In this document: one piece after another, positions 1 to 6,313 of the stretch
Layout of the letters: each line of letters begins with the position of its first letter
How positions within the stretch are numbered: position 1 is the first letter of the stretch
IMG/VR virus record: IMGVR_UViG_3300042090_001193
Span: 1-34,069 of that record
Reading direction: 5' to 3' (one strand)
Length of the DNA stretch: 34,069 nt
From: a virus
Translations under genes and position numbers: made by a program
Notes under the pieces: generated by a model
What the model was told of the DNA's origin: nothing
Databases searched by the model: none
What the model saw: only the letters and a program-made list of their open reading frames with translations

Positions 1-116
1 GGGGTTTGCGAGCGGTAGAACGTGCCGTTGACCTCGATCGAGGTCAGCCGCTCGCTGGCATAGGCCAGTTCCTTACTGTGCGGCAGCCCCTTCGGATAGA
101 AGATGCCGGCCTGTTT
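1..116 (-). pseudogene. DUF72 family gene fragment (host gene cut by the prophage)
   Basis: Read on the minus strand, this stretch gives a continuous peptide with the segments AGIFYPKGLPHSKELAYASE and IEVNGTFYRSQTP. These match the FYPKGLP...EL.YAS...T.EINGTFY block near the start of DUF72 (YecE-like) proteins. A TAA at 131-129 lies in frame just upstream, and no start codon or N-terminal (I)GTSGW-type segment precedes the block. The first ~15-20 residues are therefore missing. The gene continues off the left edge. Being next to the integrase module, the truncation is best explained as phage insertion into the gene. The family match is from memory. Confidence 0.6.
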
Positions 117-131
117 TGAATCAGATGCTTA
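100..131. other. putative left attachment site / host-prophage junction
   Basis: Homology to the DUF72 family stops between about 105 and 116, and phage-like sequence begins by 129. The crossover core should lie within this interval. The right end of the prophage is outside the window, so the direct repeat that would prove it cannot be seen. Confidence 0.4.
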
Positions 132-314
132 GTCACTGTCTGATGTCTGCTCCCCGTCTTTTCCCCACGCATACTCGATGTATCGAGCGAGCCCGGCAGG
201 GTCATTGGTTTTCGCGTAAAATTGCTCGGCGGCTGCAAAATTCGCTCGTGCCGCTCGGCGCATCTCGGCGCGGGCCTTTTCTGGATCGCTGAAAGTGCAA
301 ATGAGAATACCCAT
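129..314 (-). CDS. small hypothetical phage protein (61 aa)
   Basis: This is the outermost leftward phage ORF, starting directly after the stop of the DUF551-like gene with no gap. The product is charged and probably helical, with MRRAARANFAAAEQFYAKTN in the middle and an acidic end. I do not recognise a family. Its TAA stop is in the same frame as the downstream DUF72 remnant, so phage and host frames abut at the junction. It belongs to the integration module transcript by position. Confidence 0.5.
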   Translation of the reverse strand: MGILICTFSDPEKARAEMRRAARANFAAAEQFYAKTNDPAGLARYIEYAWGKDGEQTSDSD

Positions 315-587
315 TTATTTCGGCGGCTCCGGCAGAGGCATCCAGTGCGTCGGGTTGATCAGCGGATGAACGATGTAGTCGCCGCTCGATTCATAGCCTT
401 CGATTTCCGCAAGATCACAAACCCAATAGCCGGCCCTATTGCCGCCGATCACGTTGCCGTCCCAAACGCCCACGACGATGTAGGGAAGATTTCGCGGCCG
501 CTGCCAATCGTTGATCCCCGGCACGTAGAGCAGTGCGGCAAAGCCATCTTTGATTGGCGCCGTCTCGATGGGTTGCCACTCGCTCAT
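315..587 (-). CDS. DUF551-like phage protein
   Basis: The 90-aa product starts MSEWQPIETAP and ends THWMPLPEPPK. These are the hallmark termini of the DUF551-type family of small phage proteins (W.PIETAP.DG...VG.W...HW.PLPEPP). Function is unknown. The start at 587 is preferred over an upstream ATG because it has a good ribosome-binding site (GAAGGTGAAGGC before ATG) and forms an ATGA overlap with the integrase stop. It is therefore probably translated by coupling to the integrase. Confidence 0.75.
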   Translation of the reverse strand: MSEWQPIETAPIKDGFAALLYVPGINDWQRPRNLPYIVVGVWDGNVIGGNRAGYWVCDLAEIEGYESSGDYIVHPLINPTHWMPLPEPPK

Positions 588-1624
588 GCCTTCACCTTCA
601 TTGTTGGTAACCTCTCGACGTGATCCCATTCATCGCGCGCAACGGCGTGAGCATAGCGCGATGCGGCTTTCTCGCTGCGCCAGTTGCCGGTCGCGACCAG
701 ACCTTTGACGTCGACGCCAGTATGACGCATCCATGTCGCCCAGGTATGGCGCCAGATGTGGAAGGTCACCCACTTAAGACGGTTCGGCGGCTGCCGCCAT
801 CCGATTGGTGGCCGCACAGGGCACGGCAGACCAAGATAGGCGAGCTTGGCGCGCACGAGCAGGTGCGCCAAATGCGCGCCGTAGTGCCAGCGAAATACGC
901 GATGACGCTCGTCGCTCGCCAATAGTTTTCTGATGCGTTCGCACAGATCCGCGCGCAGCCGAATGTCCATGTGCGGCTGGCCCTTTTGATTGCGCGCCCA
1001 GGCGCGTTCTTCATCGAGCCGGAAATCCTCGCGCTGCTGGCTGAGCGCGGCGCTGATCCGCGGCCCGGTATAAAGCAGGAAGCACAGCAGCGTCCCGAAT
1101 TCGACATCGAAGGTGTCGGCGCCGGCGATGATGCCGAAGGCGTCATCGGGCACCAGCCAGTCAGTGATCGTTCGTCCCTGGAATCCCTTTGGGCGGCGAA
1201 CCGGCCGCTTGTCGCCGGCGTGGTGCAGGATCGCCGAAACGGGCGTGTAAACGTAAGCCGTGCGCGTTACCGGCGTGCCGTTCGGGACGATGGCGAAAGC
1301 CGCAGCATCGATCGCCGCCTGATCGATCTCGCCAAGCGGCGTCTCCCCGAAATGCTTGATAAGCTTCGCGACGTAACGCGACGGTCGGCCAGCTTGCATG
1401 TAAGCAACGGCGGCGCTCAGGAAGGTCGGCTGCTCACCAGGCGCGGCTTGCGGTCGATTGTATTCGCCTCGCTCGATTTCGCCCTCGATCCGCTTGCGCA
1501 TTGCGATAGCGATTGATCGCCGGTCAGTTTTGCAGCTGCGGTCAACAGCGACGCCGAGGTATGAGCCCCGGATATAGAGGTTCTTCGTCTTTTTGTTGCG
1601 CCCGGCGACGATCCTAAACGGCAT
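584..1624 (-). CDS. int: tyrosine-type site-specific integrase
   Basis: This 346-aa phage integrase would catalyse recombination between attP and attB. Catalytic residues of the tyrosine recombinase fold are visible: R189 in TGPRIS, K214 in NQKGQP, H289-x-x-R292 in HIWRHTW, W315 in GNWRSE (where many relatives have H), and nucleophile Y324 in SRYAHA. The N-terminal ~150 residues hold the arm-binding and SAM-like core-binding parts. The start at ATG 1624 gives a family-typical length; the frame is open further upstream but there it is antisense-like and arginine-rich. It sits next to the putative att site, as expected for a lambda-like integration module. Confidence 0.9.
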   Translation of the reverse strand: MPFRIVAGRNKKTKNLYIRGSYLGVAVDRSCKTDRRSIAIAMRKRIEGEIERGEYNRPQAAPGEQPTFLSAAVAYMQAGRPSRYVAKLIKHFGETPLGEIDQAAIDAAAFAIVPNGTPVTRTAYVYTPVSAILHHAGDKRPVRRPKGFQGRTITDWLVPDDAFGIIAGADTFDVEFGTLLCFLLYTGPRISAALSQQREDFRLDEERAWARNQKGQPHMDIRLRADLCERIRKLLASDERHRVFRWHYGAHLAHLLVRAKLAYLGLPCPVRPPIGWRQPPNRLKWVTFHIWRHTWATWMRHTGVDVKGLVATGNWRSEKAASRYAHAVARDEWDHVERLPTMKVKA

Positions 1625-1803
1625 GTCATGGCCTCGATCAGCAGTTCGACGTGCCGGTCGGTAAAGAGCAGCGTCCGGCCGGCGCTGGCGTAGAGCGGAC
1701 GCCCGGCCGGGTCGGCAGGGTGCCCGCCAAGCCATTCTCGCAGCCAGCGGCGGCTCTTGTGAAGCCGCTTCGCCACCTGTTCCAGTGTATAAACCGGCGT
1801 CAC
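1417..1803 (-). CDS. helix-turn-helix (excisionase-like) protein
   Basis: The first ~60 residues (TLEQVAKRLHKSRRWLREWL...GRTLLFTDRHVELLIEAM) look like a MerR/HTH_17-type winged helix, as in phage excisionases and recombination directionality factors. The start is GTG at 1803, in a GTGA overlap with the preceding HNH gene. The remaining ~67 residues overlap the integrase N-terminus in another frame and are low-complexity. The functional protein may be only the N-terminal domain, or a shift into the integrase frame could exist. A role in excision is inferred from position. Confidence 0.6.
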   Translation of the reverse strand: MTPVYTLEQVAKRLHKSRRWLREWLGGHPADPAGRPLYASAGRTLLFTDRHVELLIEAMTCRLGSSPGATKRRRTSISGAHTSASLLTAAAKLTGDQSLSQCASGSRAKSSEANTIDRKPRLVSSRPS

Positions 1804-2240
1804 GTCTGCCGCTCCGCGATCGCCAGCAACACGATGGCGCGCATCCGAACGAGATCGCCCTTGGCGGCGTAGAGCTTCGATGCGACCAGGAGCGGGTCGA
1901 TGCCCAAGAGCGTCCAGAACACCAATTCACCGACGCGATGCAAAGCGCCGCGATCTTCGCGATGACATGACCCGCACGGCGGCGCGGTGAATCTGTCGGA
2001 AGGTTTCTTGCCGAGCCCGTTATGCTTGCCGTGCGCACCGGAATTATAACGGATGTGTGCGGCCTCGCCGCTCGGGTCCATGCCGCAGCAAAGGCACGGC
2101 AGCTGGCGAATCTGATCGAGATAAGCGGCGTCCTTGCCGTCGTCGCGCTGCGGCGTGGTGCGCACGATGCCGACCGCGCGGCGCAGCAACGTGCCGGGCG
2201 GCGCGATGCGGGCGAGGCGCTGCGGGAAATCGGGGCGCAT
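1800..2240 (-). CDS. DUF968/HNH-type zinc-binding phage protein
   Basis: This 146-aa protein has PCLCCG, EAAHIRY and CGSCHRED, a Cys/His layout typical of treble-clef HNH folds. It continues ELVFWTLLGIDPLLVASKLYA, as in DUF968-type phage proteins often placed in recombination modules. It probably binds zinc and DNA; nuclease activity is not shown. Both ends overlap neighbours (TGATG at the start, GTGA at the end), so it is part of the coupled leftward operon. Confidence 0.7.
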   Translation of the reverse strand: MRPDFPQRLARIAPPGTLLRRAVGIVRTTPQRDDGKDAAYLDQIRQLPCLCCGMDPSGEAAHIRYNSGAHGKHNGLGKKPSDRFTAPPCGSCHREDRGALHRVGELVFWTLLGIDPLLVASKLYAAKGDLVRMRAIVLLAIAERQT

Positions 2241-2407
2241 CAGTTCTTCGCGTCAGGCGCGCGAATGGTGGCGGCGATTAGTTTGCACGCCTCCATTGCA
2301 AGCGGCACGCTCGCCATCATGACCTTTTTGGGAAGGTCCTCCGCGATCCTGGCACAACGCTCGCGTTCGTCGGCGCGGGCCGCTTCAATTTCGGTTTGCT
2401 CAGTCAT
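2240..2407 (-). CDS. small hypothetical protein (55 aa)
   Basis: Begins MTEQTEIEAARADERERCAR and ends ATIRAPDAKN. The N-terminal half is a charged helix and the C-terminal half is more hydrophobic. The stop overlaps the next start as TGATG, so translation is coupled to the HNH gene. The form resembles small phage ORFs of unknown role. Confidence 0.55.
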   Translation of the reverse strand: MTEQTEIEAARADERERCARIAEDLPKKVMMASVPLAMEACKLIAATIRAPDAKN

Positions 2408-2426
2408 GATTGCTCCTTTCGCCGCG

Positions 2427-2648
2427 TCAGTGCGGCATTCCTTCGATCATGTAGCGGACCATCGTTTCGGCCTGCGTGGCATCGAAAAGGTTGGTGCCGC
2501 TAGGCATCGGGTAAAATTCCGGCACACCGTTCCCAGATGATGGTTTTGTGTGTCGTGCAAAACTAATACCCGCGTCTGGACTAAAACTTTCTGGCAGCTT
2601 CCAGCCGAGGAAGCGGTCAACCATGTGCTTGATCTGAGCGTCCGTCAT
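2427..2648 (-). CDS. conserved small phage protein (73 aa)
   Basis: The sequence contains MVDRFLGWKLPESFSPDAGI, SGTNLFDATQAETMVRYMIEG and MPH. This pattern recurs in many proteobacterial prophages as an uncharacterised protein near the integrase or recombination genes. No known activity. It is followed by the 55-aa gene after a short gap. Confidence 0.75.
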   Translation of the reverse strand: MTDAQIKHMVDRFLGWKLPESFSPDAGISFARHTKPSSGNGVPEFYPMPSGTNLFDATQAETMVRYMIEGMPH

Positions 2649-2787
2649 GTTTCATCTCCACCAGTTTGATGGCCTCCTTTGCTTCGCTCTCAGCGACCCG
2701 CCGCAACCGATTATGCAGCGAGTTAGGATCGCGCTCGGCCTGAGCGCGGCGATTATGTTCCCTTATCGAAATTGGTCGCTTCGGCAT
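2617..2787 (-). CDS. small basic hypothetical protein (56 aa)
   Basis: Reads MPKRPISIREHNRRAQAERD and is predicted helical and basic, possibly nucleic-acid binding. It has a strong ribosome-binding site (GAGGAAAAA directly before ATG). It overlaps the start of the 73-aa gene by 32 bases, implying translational coupling. Confidence 0.55.
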   Translation of the reverse strand: MPKRPISIREHNRRAQAERDPNSLHNRLRRVAESEAKEAIKLVEMKHDGRSDQAHG

Positions 2788-2898
2788 TTTTTCCTCACTG
2801 ACGGCGCAGAAGGAGCGTGTGGTTCGTCCCCGCGCGCTTGCGCCCGTGTCGCGCGCGGCGCTGCTTCCGCTTTTGCCTGCATCGACCGGCCTTCGTGC

Positions 2899-3123
2899 TC
2901 ACGGCATAGCCTCCGCTTCGGACTTCGCGCGCAACGGGTGTGATTTCGTCTTGACCGGCCCGCACGTCATGCAAGTGAAATTGAGCAATTCGAGATCGGG
3001 ACGGCTCGGGTGCGGCTCGATGGTCGAAACGCTGATCGGCTTAAAGCATCGCGGGCACGTCGATCTGACTGGAAACTCCACGGCACTCTCGTTGCTGCGC
3101 CGGCGCATCGCCGACTGGTTCAT
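2899..3123 (-). CDS. small zinc-ribbon-like protein (74 aa)
   Basis: Two Cys pairs, CPRC and CMTC, are separated by ~27 residues, giving a probable zinc ribbon. The core is STCPRCFKPISVSTIEPHP. Similar short CPRC proteins are common in Rhizobiales prophages; function unknown. The start at 3123 (MNQSAMRRR) is chosen because everything upstream in frame is R/P/A-rich antisense-like sequence. The true start is uncertain and could be further in. Confidence 0.5.
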   Translation of the reverse strand: MNQSAMRRRSNESAVEFPVRSTCPRCFKPISVSTIEPHPSRPDLELLNFTCMTCGPVKTKSHPLRAKSEAEAMP

Positions 3124-3149
3124 TTCCGAACGCGGACGCAACAAACAAA

Positions 3150-3329
3150 TCACAGACCTGTCAGGAACCGGACGACTGCAAGATTGAGCCCGCGCAGCGC
3201 GGCGGCGAGAACAAAAATGCCGATGATAACGGCGATGATGGCGGGCCAGACCGGCAGCAGGGGCGGCTCGAAGCGCGGCCGCAGCGGATCGAGCGGCGTG
3301 CGTGCGTGGATCTGGCGGCGATAGGTCAC
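3150..3329 (-). CDS. small single-pass membrane protein (59 aa)
   Basis: Starts with GTG (VTYRRQIHART) and has one strong hydrophobic segment, WPAIIAVIIGIFVLAAAL, at about residues 32-49. The start overlaps the preceding stop as GTGA. No family recognised; a membrane-anchored accessory protein is the most that can be said. Confidence 0.5.
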   Translation of the reverse strand: MTYRRQIHARTPLDPLRPRFEPPLLPVWPAIIAVIIGIFVLAAALRGLNLAVVRFLTGL

Positions 3330-3529
3330 GCGGCTCTCCCGGCGGAGAGCGCGATGCCGGCGGCGGCGTCTTCATTTTCACCGCCGCCGATCCCGCTCCC
3401 CGTTAAGGCGGTCTCGCCCGCTCTCAGGGGGCTAGGAGGGATTGAGATATGACCGAGAGCGGGCGAGTAGCCCGCGTCGCCGCAGCGGGCGCGGGTCGGA
3501 AAAGGGAACCGGCCGGCGAGATCAGTCAT
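3326..3529 (-). CDS. uncertain leader ORF (67 aa)
   Basis: Open frame placed directly after the left operator cluster and overlapping the next gene's GTG start (GTGA), which supports translation. The peptide (SIPPSPLRAGETALTG...) is low-complexity and has no visible ribosome-binding site. It also contains a 13-bp inverted repeat (3413-3425/3455-3467). It could be a transcribed leader rather than a protein. Confidence 0.3.
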   Translation of the reverse strand: MTDLAGRFPFPTRARCGDAGYSPALGHISIPPSPLRAGETALTGSGIGGGENEDAAAGIALSAGRAA

Positions 3530-3541
3530 AAACGACCGCTA

Positions 3542-3631
3542 ATCCAAATTTTCTGGATTTGCAAGCGGCCAATCAAAATAATTTGGATCATCCCGACGGG
3601 TCCGGGCGGTCGAAATCCAAAATCTGTGGAT
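3542..3631. promoter_or_regulatory. left operator cluster (three 17-bp operators)
   Basis: Three near-palindromes fit ATCCAA-N5-TTGGAT: 3542-3558, 3572-3588 and 3615-3631. They lie just upstream of the leftward integration operon and at the 3' end of the lipoprotein gene. The same motif recurs at the repressor/Cro intergenic region, so these are the expected lambda-type left operators bound by the XRE repressor and/or the Cro-like protein. Binding is inferred. Confidence 0.7.
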
Positions 3632-3936
3632 TAGTATTGCGGCTTGGCGGCGGTCAGGAGATAGCCGTGCTGCGCCATGCAGCCCTTCACGACGTCGCCC
3701 GCTTGGGCGTCCTGGTTCGATGCTGCGATGCCATCCGTGATCGGATTGCCTGTGTCGTGCGACGTTGCTGCCATCTTGGCCTTCTGCATTTCGCCCATGC
3801 AGGCCGTGGCGTCGAGTTCGAGCTGCGAGGGATCGGTCGGCTTGCCGTCTGCCCGCGCCCAGGTCATCGCTGGCTGCGCCGAAGCGCAGCTGGCGAGCAA
3901 GAGCGCCACCAGCGGCCAGGTGCGATAGCGCCTCAT
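3631..3936 (-). CDS. small phage lipoprotein (101 aa)
   Basis: N-terminus MRRYRTWPLVALLLASCASA is a signal peptide with lipobox LASC (Cys17). The mature part is hydrophilic with two further Cys residues. It starts 1 base after the repressor stop, with GGAGGG nearby, so it is co-transcribed with the repressor and expressed in the lysogen. Such lysogenic-conversion lipoproteins can act in superinfection exclusion; that role here is inference. Confidence 0.65.
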   Translation of the reverse strand: MRRYRTWPLVALLLASCASAQPAMTWARADGKPTDPSQLELDATACMGEMQKAKMAATSHDTGNPITDGIAASNQDAQAGDVVKGCMAQHGYLLTAAKPQY

Positions 3937-3937
3937 C

Positions 3938-4267
3938 CTAGGCCCTCCGTTCGCGCCCGCGCGGCCGTTGCCGGGGCGGCGCATCTGACCCCGGCAATTC
4001 GCCGAGCCGCCGCGCCATATCAATCGAAAGACCGGCGGGATCGCCATCGAACAGATAGCTCCGCGTGAGCCCCTTGATCTTCGAGAGCACAATATCGGCC
4101 AGCTGCCGGCTCAAAGGATGGCCGTTCTCGACATTGTCCCAACGATTTTCGGTAATCCCCAACTTTGTGGCGAAGGCGCGCTTGGTCTCGTAGCCGAGTT
4201 TCTCGCGCAAGCCGCGCAGGCGCTGCGCCAGTTCGGAATTCCTGCCCTCGGGGTCGCGGCCAGCCAT
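3938..4267 (-). CDS. XRE-family phage repressor (CI-like)
   Basis: This 109-aa protein has a lambda-repressor-like HTH in the first ~75 residues (LAQRLRGLREKLGYETKRAF...LGITENRWDNVENG). A basic tail PRQRPRGRERRA follows. It has no S24 autopeptidase domain, so it is shorter than lambda CI. Start ATG 4267 is chosen because upstream starts would run into the operator. It is divergent from the Cro-like gene across operators at 4304-4345, and a further cluster lies at 3542-3631. Expected role: maintenance of lysogeny. Confidence 0.75.
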   Translation of the reverse strand: MAGRDPEGRNSELAQRLRGLREKLGYETKRAFATKLGITENRWDNVENGHPLSRQLADIVLSKIKGLTRSYLFDGDPAGLSIDMARRLGELPGSDAPPRQRPRGRERRA

Positions 4268-4303
4268 CGGCAAAAAGGCTGACTCGACGAGCACTTGTCC
4301 GCT

Positions 4304-4345
4304 ATCAAAACAATTTGGCATCTTGGCAATCCAAGGAATTTGGAT
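4304..4345. promoter_or_regulatory. right operator cluster (two 17-bp operators)
   Basis: 4329-4345 is a perfect ATCCAA-GGAAT-TTGGAT palindrome. 4304-4320 is a degenerate copy whose left part matches the 3572 site. Both lie between the divergent repressor and Cro-like starts. Divergent promoters must be here, but I cannot place -35/-10 boxes with confidence. Confidence 0.75.
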
Positions 4346-4359
4346 TATTTGGTGATTCG

Positions 4360-4590
4360 ATGAAGGATGCCCTGACAACCTCCGCCGACGTGATCGACGT
4401 CCTCGATGGACTCGATGGCGTGCGGCTGCTCACCGGCTGCAAGAGCACCAAGGTCGTGCACAACTGGAAAGCCGCCGGCGTCTTTCCCGCGCGCACCTAC
4501 GTTGTCATGACGTGGGCGCTGCAAAAGAAACGCAAGTCGGCGCCGGCCGCGCTGTGGGGAATGATCCCCATTCCAGCGGAGGCCGCATGA
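4360..4590 (+). CDS. Cro-like small DNA-binding protein (76 aa)
   Basis: The central part LTGCKSTKVVHNWKAAGVFPARTYVVM is the HTH pattern of small Cro-like regulators in Rhizobiales phages (...V.NW...G.FP..TY.VM...L). It ends APAALWGM, also typical. It is divergent from the repressor and has operator sites in its upstream region, so it probably controls the lytic/lysogenic choice. Confidence 0.7.
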   Translation: MKDALTTSADVIDVLDGLDGVRLLTGCKSTKVVHNWKAAGVFPARTYVVMTWALQKKRKSAPAALWGMIPIPAEAA

Positions 4591-4595
4591 CGCGG

Positions 4596-4979
4596 TCAAT
4601 GCAGGAGCGCGAGCGCCGCCTCGATCGGGTTCGCCGCGATCAATTGCGCGGACAGCCACCGGTCGAAATCTCCGCCCGGCGTCACCGAGCCGCGGGGTCG
4701 CGCGATGACGTGAGCGAGTACCTTTTCGCGCACCAGCAACGCGCCATCGCTCCGCACCGGGCGCCAGCGGAAATAGCAGGTCAGAAATGTCTCGCCGAGA
4801 TTGACCAGACCGAGCAGGCCGTGAACCGCAACCGGTTCCATGCAGCCGATATCGATGAGCAGCTGCTCTTCGTGAATCAACAAATAGCTTCCATTTGCGG
4901 CCTCCGTTTCGCGGCTTGGTGCCACGCGGGTACGACTCGGCCATCGCAACCTCTGCGATGGCTGAGCAAGATTGCTCAT
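4596..4979 (-). CDS. hypothetical protein on the opposite strand (127 aa)
   Basis: This minus-strand ORF is convergent with the Cro-like gene. Its interior (MEPVAVHGLLGLVNLGETFLTCYFRW) reads as an ordinary folded protein. The overlapping plus-strand frame is arginine-rich and looks like antisense, so minus is preferred. There is no clear ribosome-binding site at ATG 4979; an internal start near residue 47 is possible. Family unknown. Confidence 0.5.
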   Translation of the reverse strand: MSNLAQPSQRLRWPSRTRVAPSRETEAANGSYLLIHEEQLLIDIGCMEPVAVHGLLGLVNLGETFLTCYFRWRPVRSDGALLVREKVLAHVIARPRGSVTPGGDFDRWLSAQLIAANPIEAALALLH

Positions 4980-5029
4980 AATGGCAATAGCGCCGTTGCC
5001 CAGTGTGGATATCGGGGTGCAGTGGGCAA
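4940..5029. repeat. cluster of three inverted repeats upstream of the 85-aa regulator
   Basis: Three inverted repeats are visible: GCCATCGCA/TGCGATGGC (4940-4948 and 4954-4962, 5-nt loop), TGAGCAA/TTGCTCA (4963-4969 and 4972-4978), and TTGCCCA/TGGGCAA (4996-5002 and 5023-5029). They cover the divergent 5' region between two genes, so operator sites or a bidirectional control region are likely. Confidence 0.5.
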
Positions 5030-5089
5030 AGCATGTGTAATTCCGCCGCTATCCGAGCGGCGGCGGTGTGTCCGGGTAGGAGTTGCGTC

Positions 5090-5347
5090 ATGTCCGAATC
5101 GTTGCGTGAGTTTTCCACAGCGTCGCTCAAAATCGACGGAAGATTTTCGACCAACACGGAAGAAAACTTCCGGCCTGAGCTTTTTGGCGCCGTCGCTCGG
5201 ATTGTCTGGCCCGAAAAGCCTGACGTCCGCATCGCCATCATCGCCGGATGTTCGCCGCGCGCGGCGCGGGAATACCTCAACGGCAAGGTCGCGCCGCCGG
5301 CGATTGTCATCGCGGCAATGTTTTTGGAAATCACCAAGCGGCATTGA
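5090..5347 (+). CDS. HTH-like early regulator (85 aa)
   Basis: The core RIVWPEKPDVRIAIIAGCSP followed by RAAREYLNGKVAPPAIVIAA matches small lambda-repressor-like phage proteins (WP.K....A..AG.S.RAA...L.G...P.....A). Start ATG 5090 has a clean AGGAG site nine bases upstream. It is the first gene before the DGR and follows the inverted-repeat cluster. DNA-binding function is inferred. Confidence 0.6.
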   Translation: MSESLREFSTASLKIDGRFSTNTEENFRPELFGAVARIVWPEKPDVRIAIIAGCSPRAAREYLNGKVAPPAIVIAAMFLEITKRH

Positions 5348-5371
5348 ATTCAACCGAGGGAGTTTCGGGCT

Positions 5372-6286
5372 ATGAACCGGCATGTGAAGATAAAGAGAAA
5401 GAAAGCAACCGCCATTCTGGTCAAGAAAGACGCGGGGGAACCCGCGCTCTTGGTCGTAGGCGCAAGCGCCATTGCGATCTGCGCCGGTACGATCATCACG
5501 GGTCGCAAGTTCGCCAAGAATACTCCGGTCAAGTTGCCCGAGGGTGGCCTCGAGATCGGCTGCGATTATGGCGTCGTGGTCGCCGCAGTCGGTGCGCCGA
5601 CGGCGGAAAAGCTGACCGGCATTCCGATCGCTCCTCAATTCATCGGCGGCTTTCATTTTGCGCCAGGCGGCAACGCGACCTCGCGCGCCGGCGGCGATGC
5701 CAAGCCGGCGATCAATCCCCGTTCGGTTTGGGATCTCAATTTCCGGCCGGCCTGTCCCGATCCACGCGGTATGGTGCTGGTCGAAGGCCCGCGGGGCCCG
5801 TTCTGGTGCGACATCTATCTGCTCGGCGTCAATCATGTTGCCGACGGCACCACCAGCCGCCATGGTGCGACGATCGCCGACGGCAATGATCCCCCGGCAA
5901 AACCCGATGGCGGTCATTTCGGCAAGCTTGATTACGAGACTGCCGTCGCCGTCATGAAGCATCACCAGAAACAGTTGCTGGCGCTCGATGAGTTCTTCGC
6001 CGCCGCCTATGGCGTGGCGGAAAAGACGGCACATGATGGCGATCCGCGAACGACTGGCCTTGATGCGCCGCGGACCAGCAAATTCGGTCTGATGCAGGCG
6101 ACGGGCAACATGTGGGTATGGGGCCACGACGGCGATCCCGATACTCCGCGCGCTTCCATCTTCGGCGGTTCCTGGATCGGCGGCGGCGGCGCGGGCTCGC
6201 GCTACGCGGACGTCGGCGGCTGGCCCGGGGACTCGTACGGCAGCTTGGGCGCTCGCGGCCGCAGTGACCACCTGCAACTTGATTAG
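5372..6286 (+). CDS. DGR variable (target) protein
   Basis: This 304-aa protein is diversified by the adjacent retroelement. Its C-terminal half has the C-type-lectin/FGE-like pattern of DGR targets: ACPDPRGMVLV, FWCDIYLLGVNHVADGT, LLALDEFFAAAYGVAE, SKFGLMQATGNMWVWGHD, FGGSW...AGSRY...GARGRSDH. VR spans residues ~259-300 and carries the ligand-binding surface in this fold. The N-terminal ~120 residues are probably the attachment or trimerisation part. GAGGGAG precedes ATG 5372. Diversified phage proteins of this type usually act in host recognition; here the gene is far from the tail genes, so its location in the virion is unproven. Confidence 0.9.
   Translation: MNRHVKIKRKKATAILVKKDAGEPALLVVGASAIAICAGTIITGRKFAKNTPVKLPEGGLEIGCDYGVVVAAVGAPTAEKLTGIPIAPQFIGGFHFAPGGNATSRAGGDAKPAINPRSVWDLNFRPACPDPRGMVLVEGPRGPFWCDIYLLGVNHVADGTTSRHGATIADGNDPPAKPDGGHFGKLDYETAVAVMKHHQKQLLALDEFFAAAYGVAEKTAHDGDPRTTGLDAPRTSKFGLMQATGNMWVWGHDGDPDTPRASIFGGSWIGGGGAGSRYADVGGWPGDSYGSLGARGRSDHLQLD
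6146..6272 (+). repeat. DGR variable repeat (VR)
   Basis: 127 bp, colinear with TR at an offset of 572 bases. It differs from TR at 16 positions and every one is an adenine in TR (14 A to G, one A to T, one A to C). No other base differs. The 3' part (from TTGGGCGCTCGC onward) is GC-rich and invariant up to the final AAC/CAC, as expected for the initiation-of-mutagenic-homing (IMH) segment. VR and TR diverge abruptly after GACNACC. Confidence 0.97.
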
Positions 6287-6305
6287 CCGGCGCGACAGCG
6301 CCGGC
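6286..6305 (+). promoter_or_regulatory. DGR target-recognition hairpin
   Basis: A perfect 8-bp stem GCCGGCGC/GCGCCGGC with a GACA loop begins at the last base of the target-gene stop codon, 13 bases after VR. In the Bordetella phage BPP-1 DGR, a short stem with a GRNA tetraloop just downstream of VR is needed for efficient retrohoming. This hairpin meets that description in stem length, loop and place. Confidence 0.85.
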
Positions 6306-6313
6306 GCTCAACG

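Noticed and set aside
1625-2038. N-terminal extension of the integrase to 484 aa
   Set aside because: The upstream part overlaps the HNH and HTH genes in another frame and reads as arginine/serine-rich noise; 346 aa is family-typical.
3449-3634. Plus-strand ORF with an excellent AGGAGGG site
   Set aside because: Its second half only translates the operator repeats (IQIFWICKRPIKIIW...), and it runs against the leftward operon. Kept only as part of the inverted-repeat finding.
4587-5375. Plus-strand open frame through 4596-5347
   Set aside because: Arginine-rich composition typical of antisense; it conflicts with the minus gene 4596-4979 and the better supported 5090-5347 gene.
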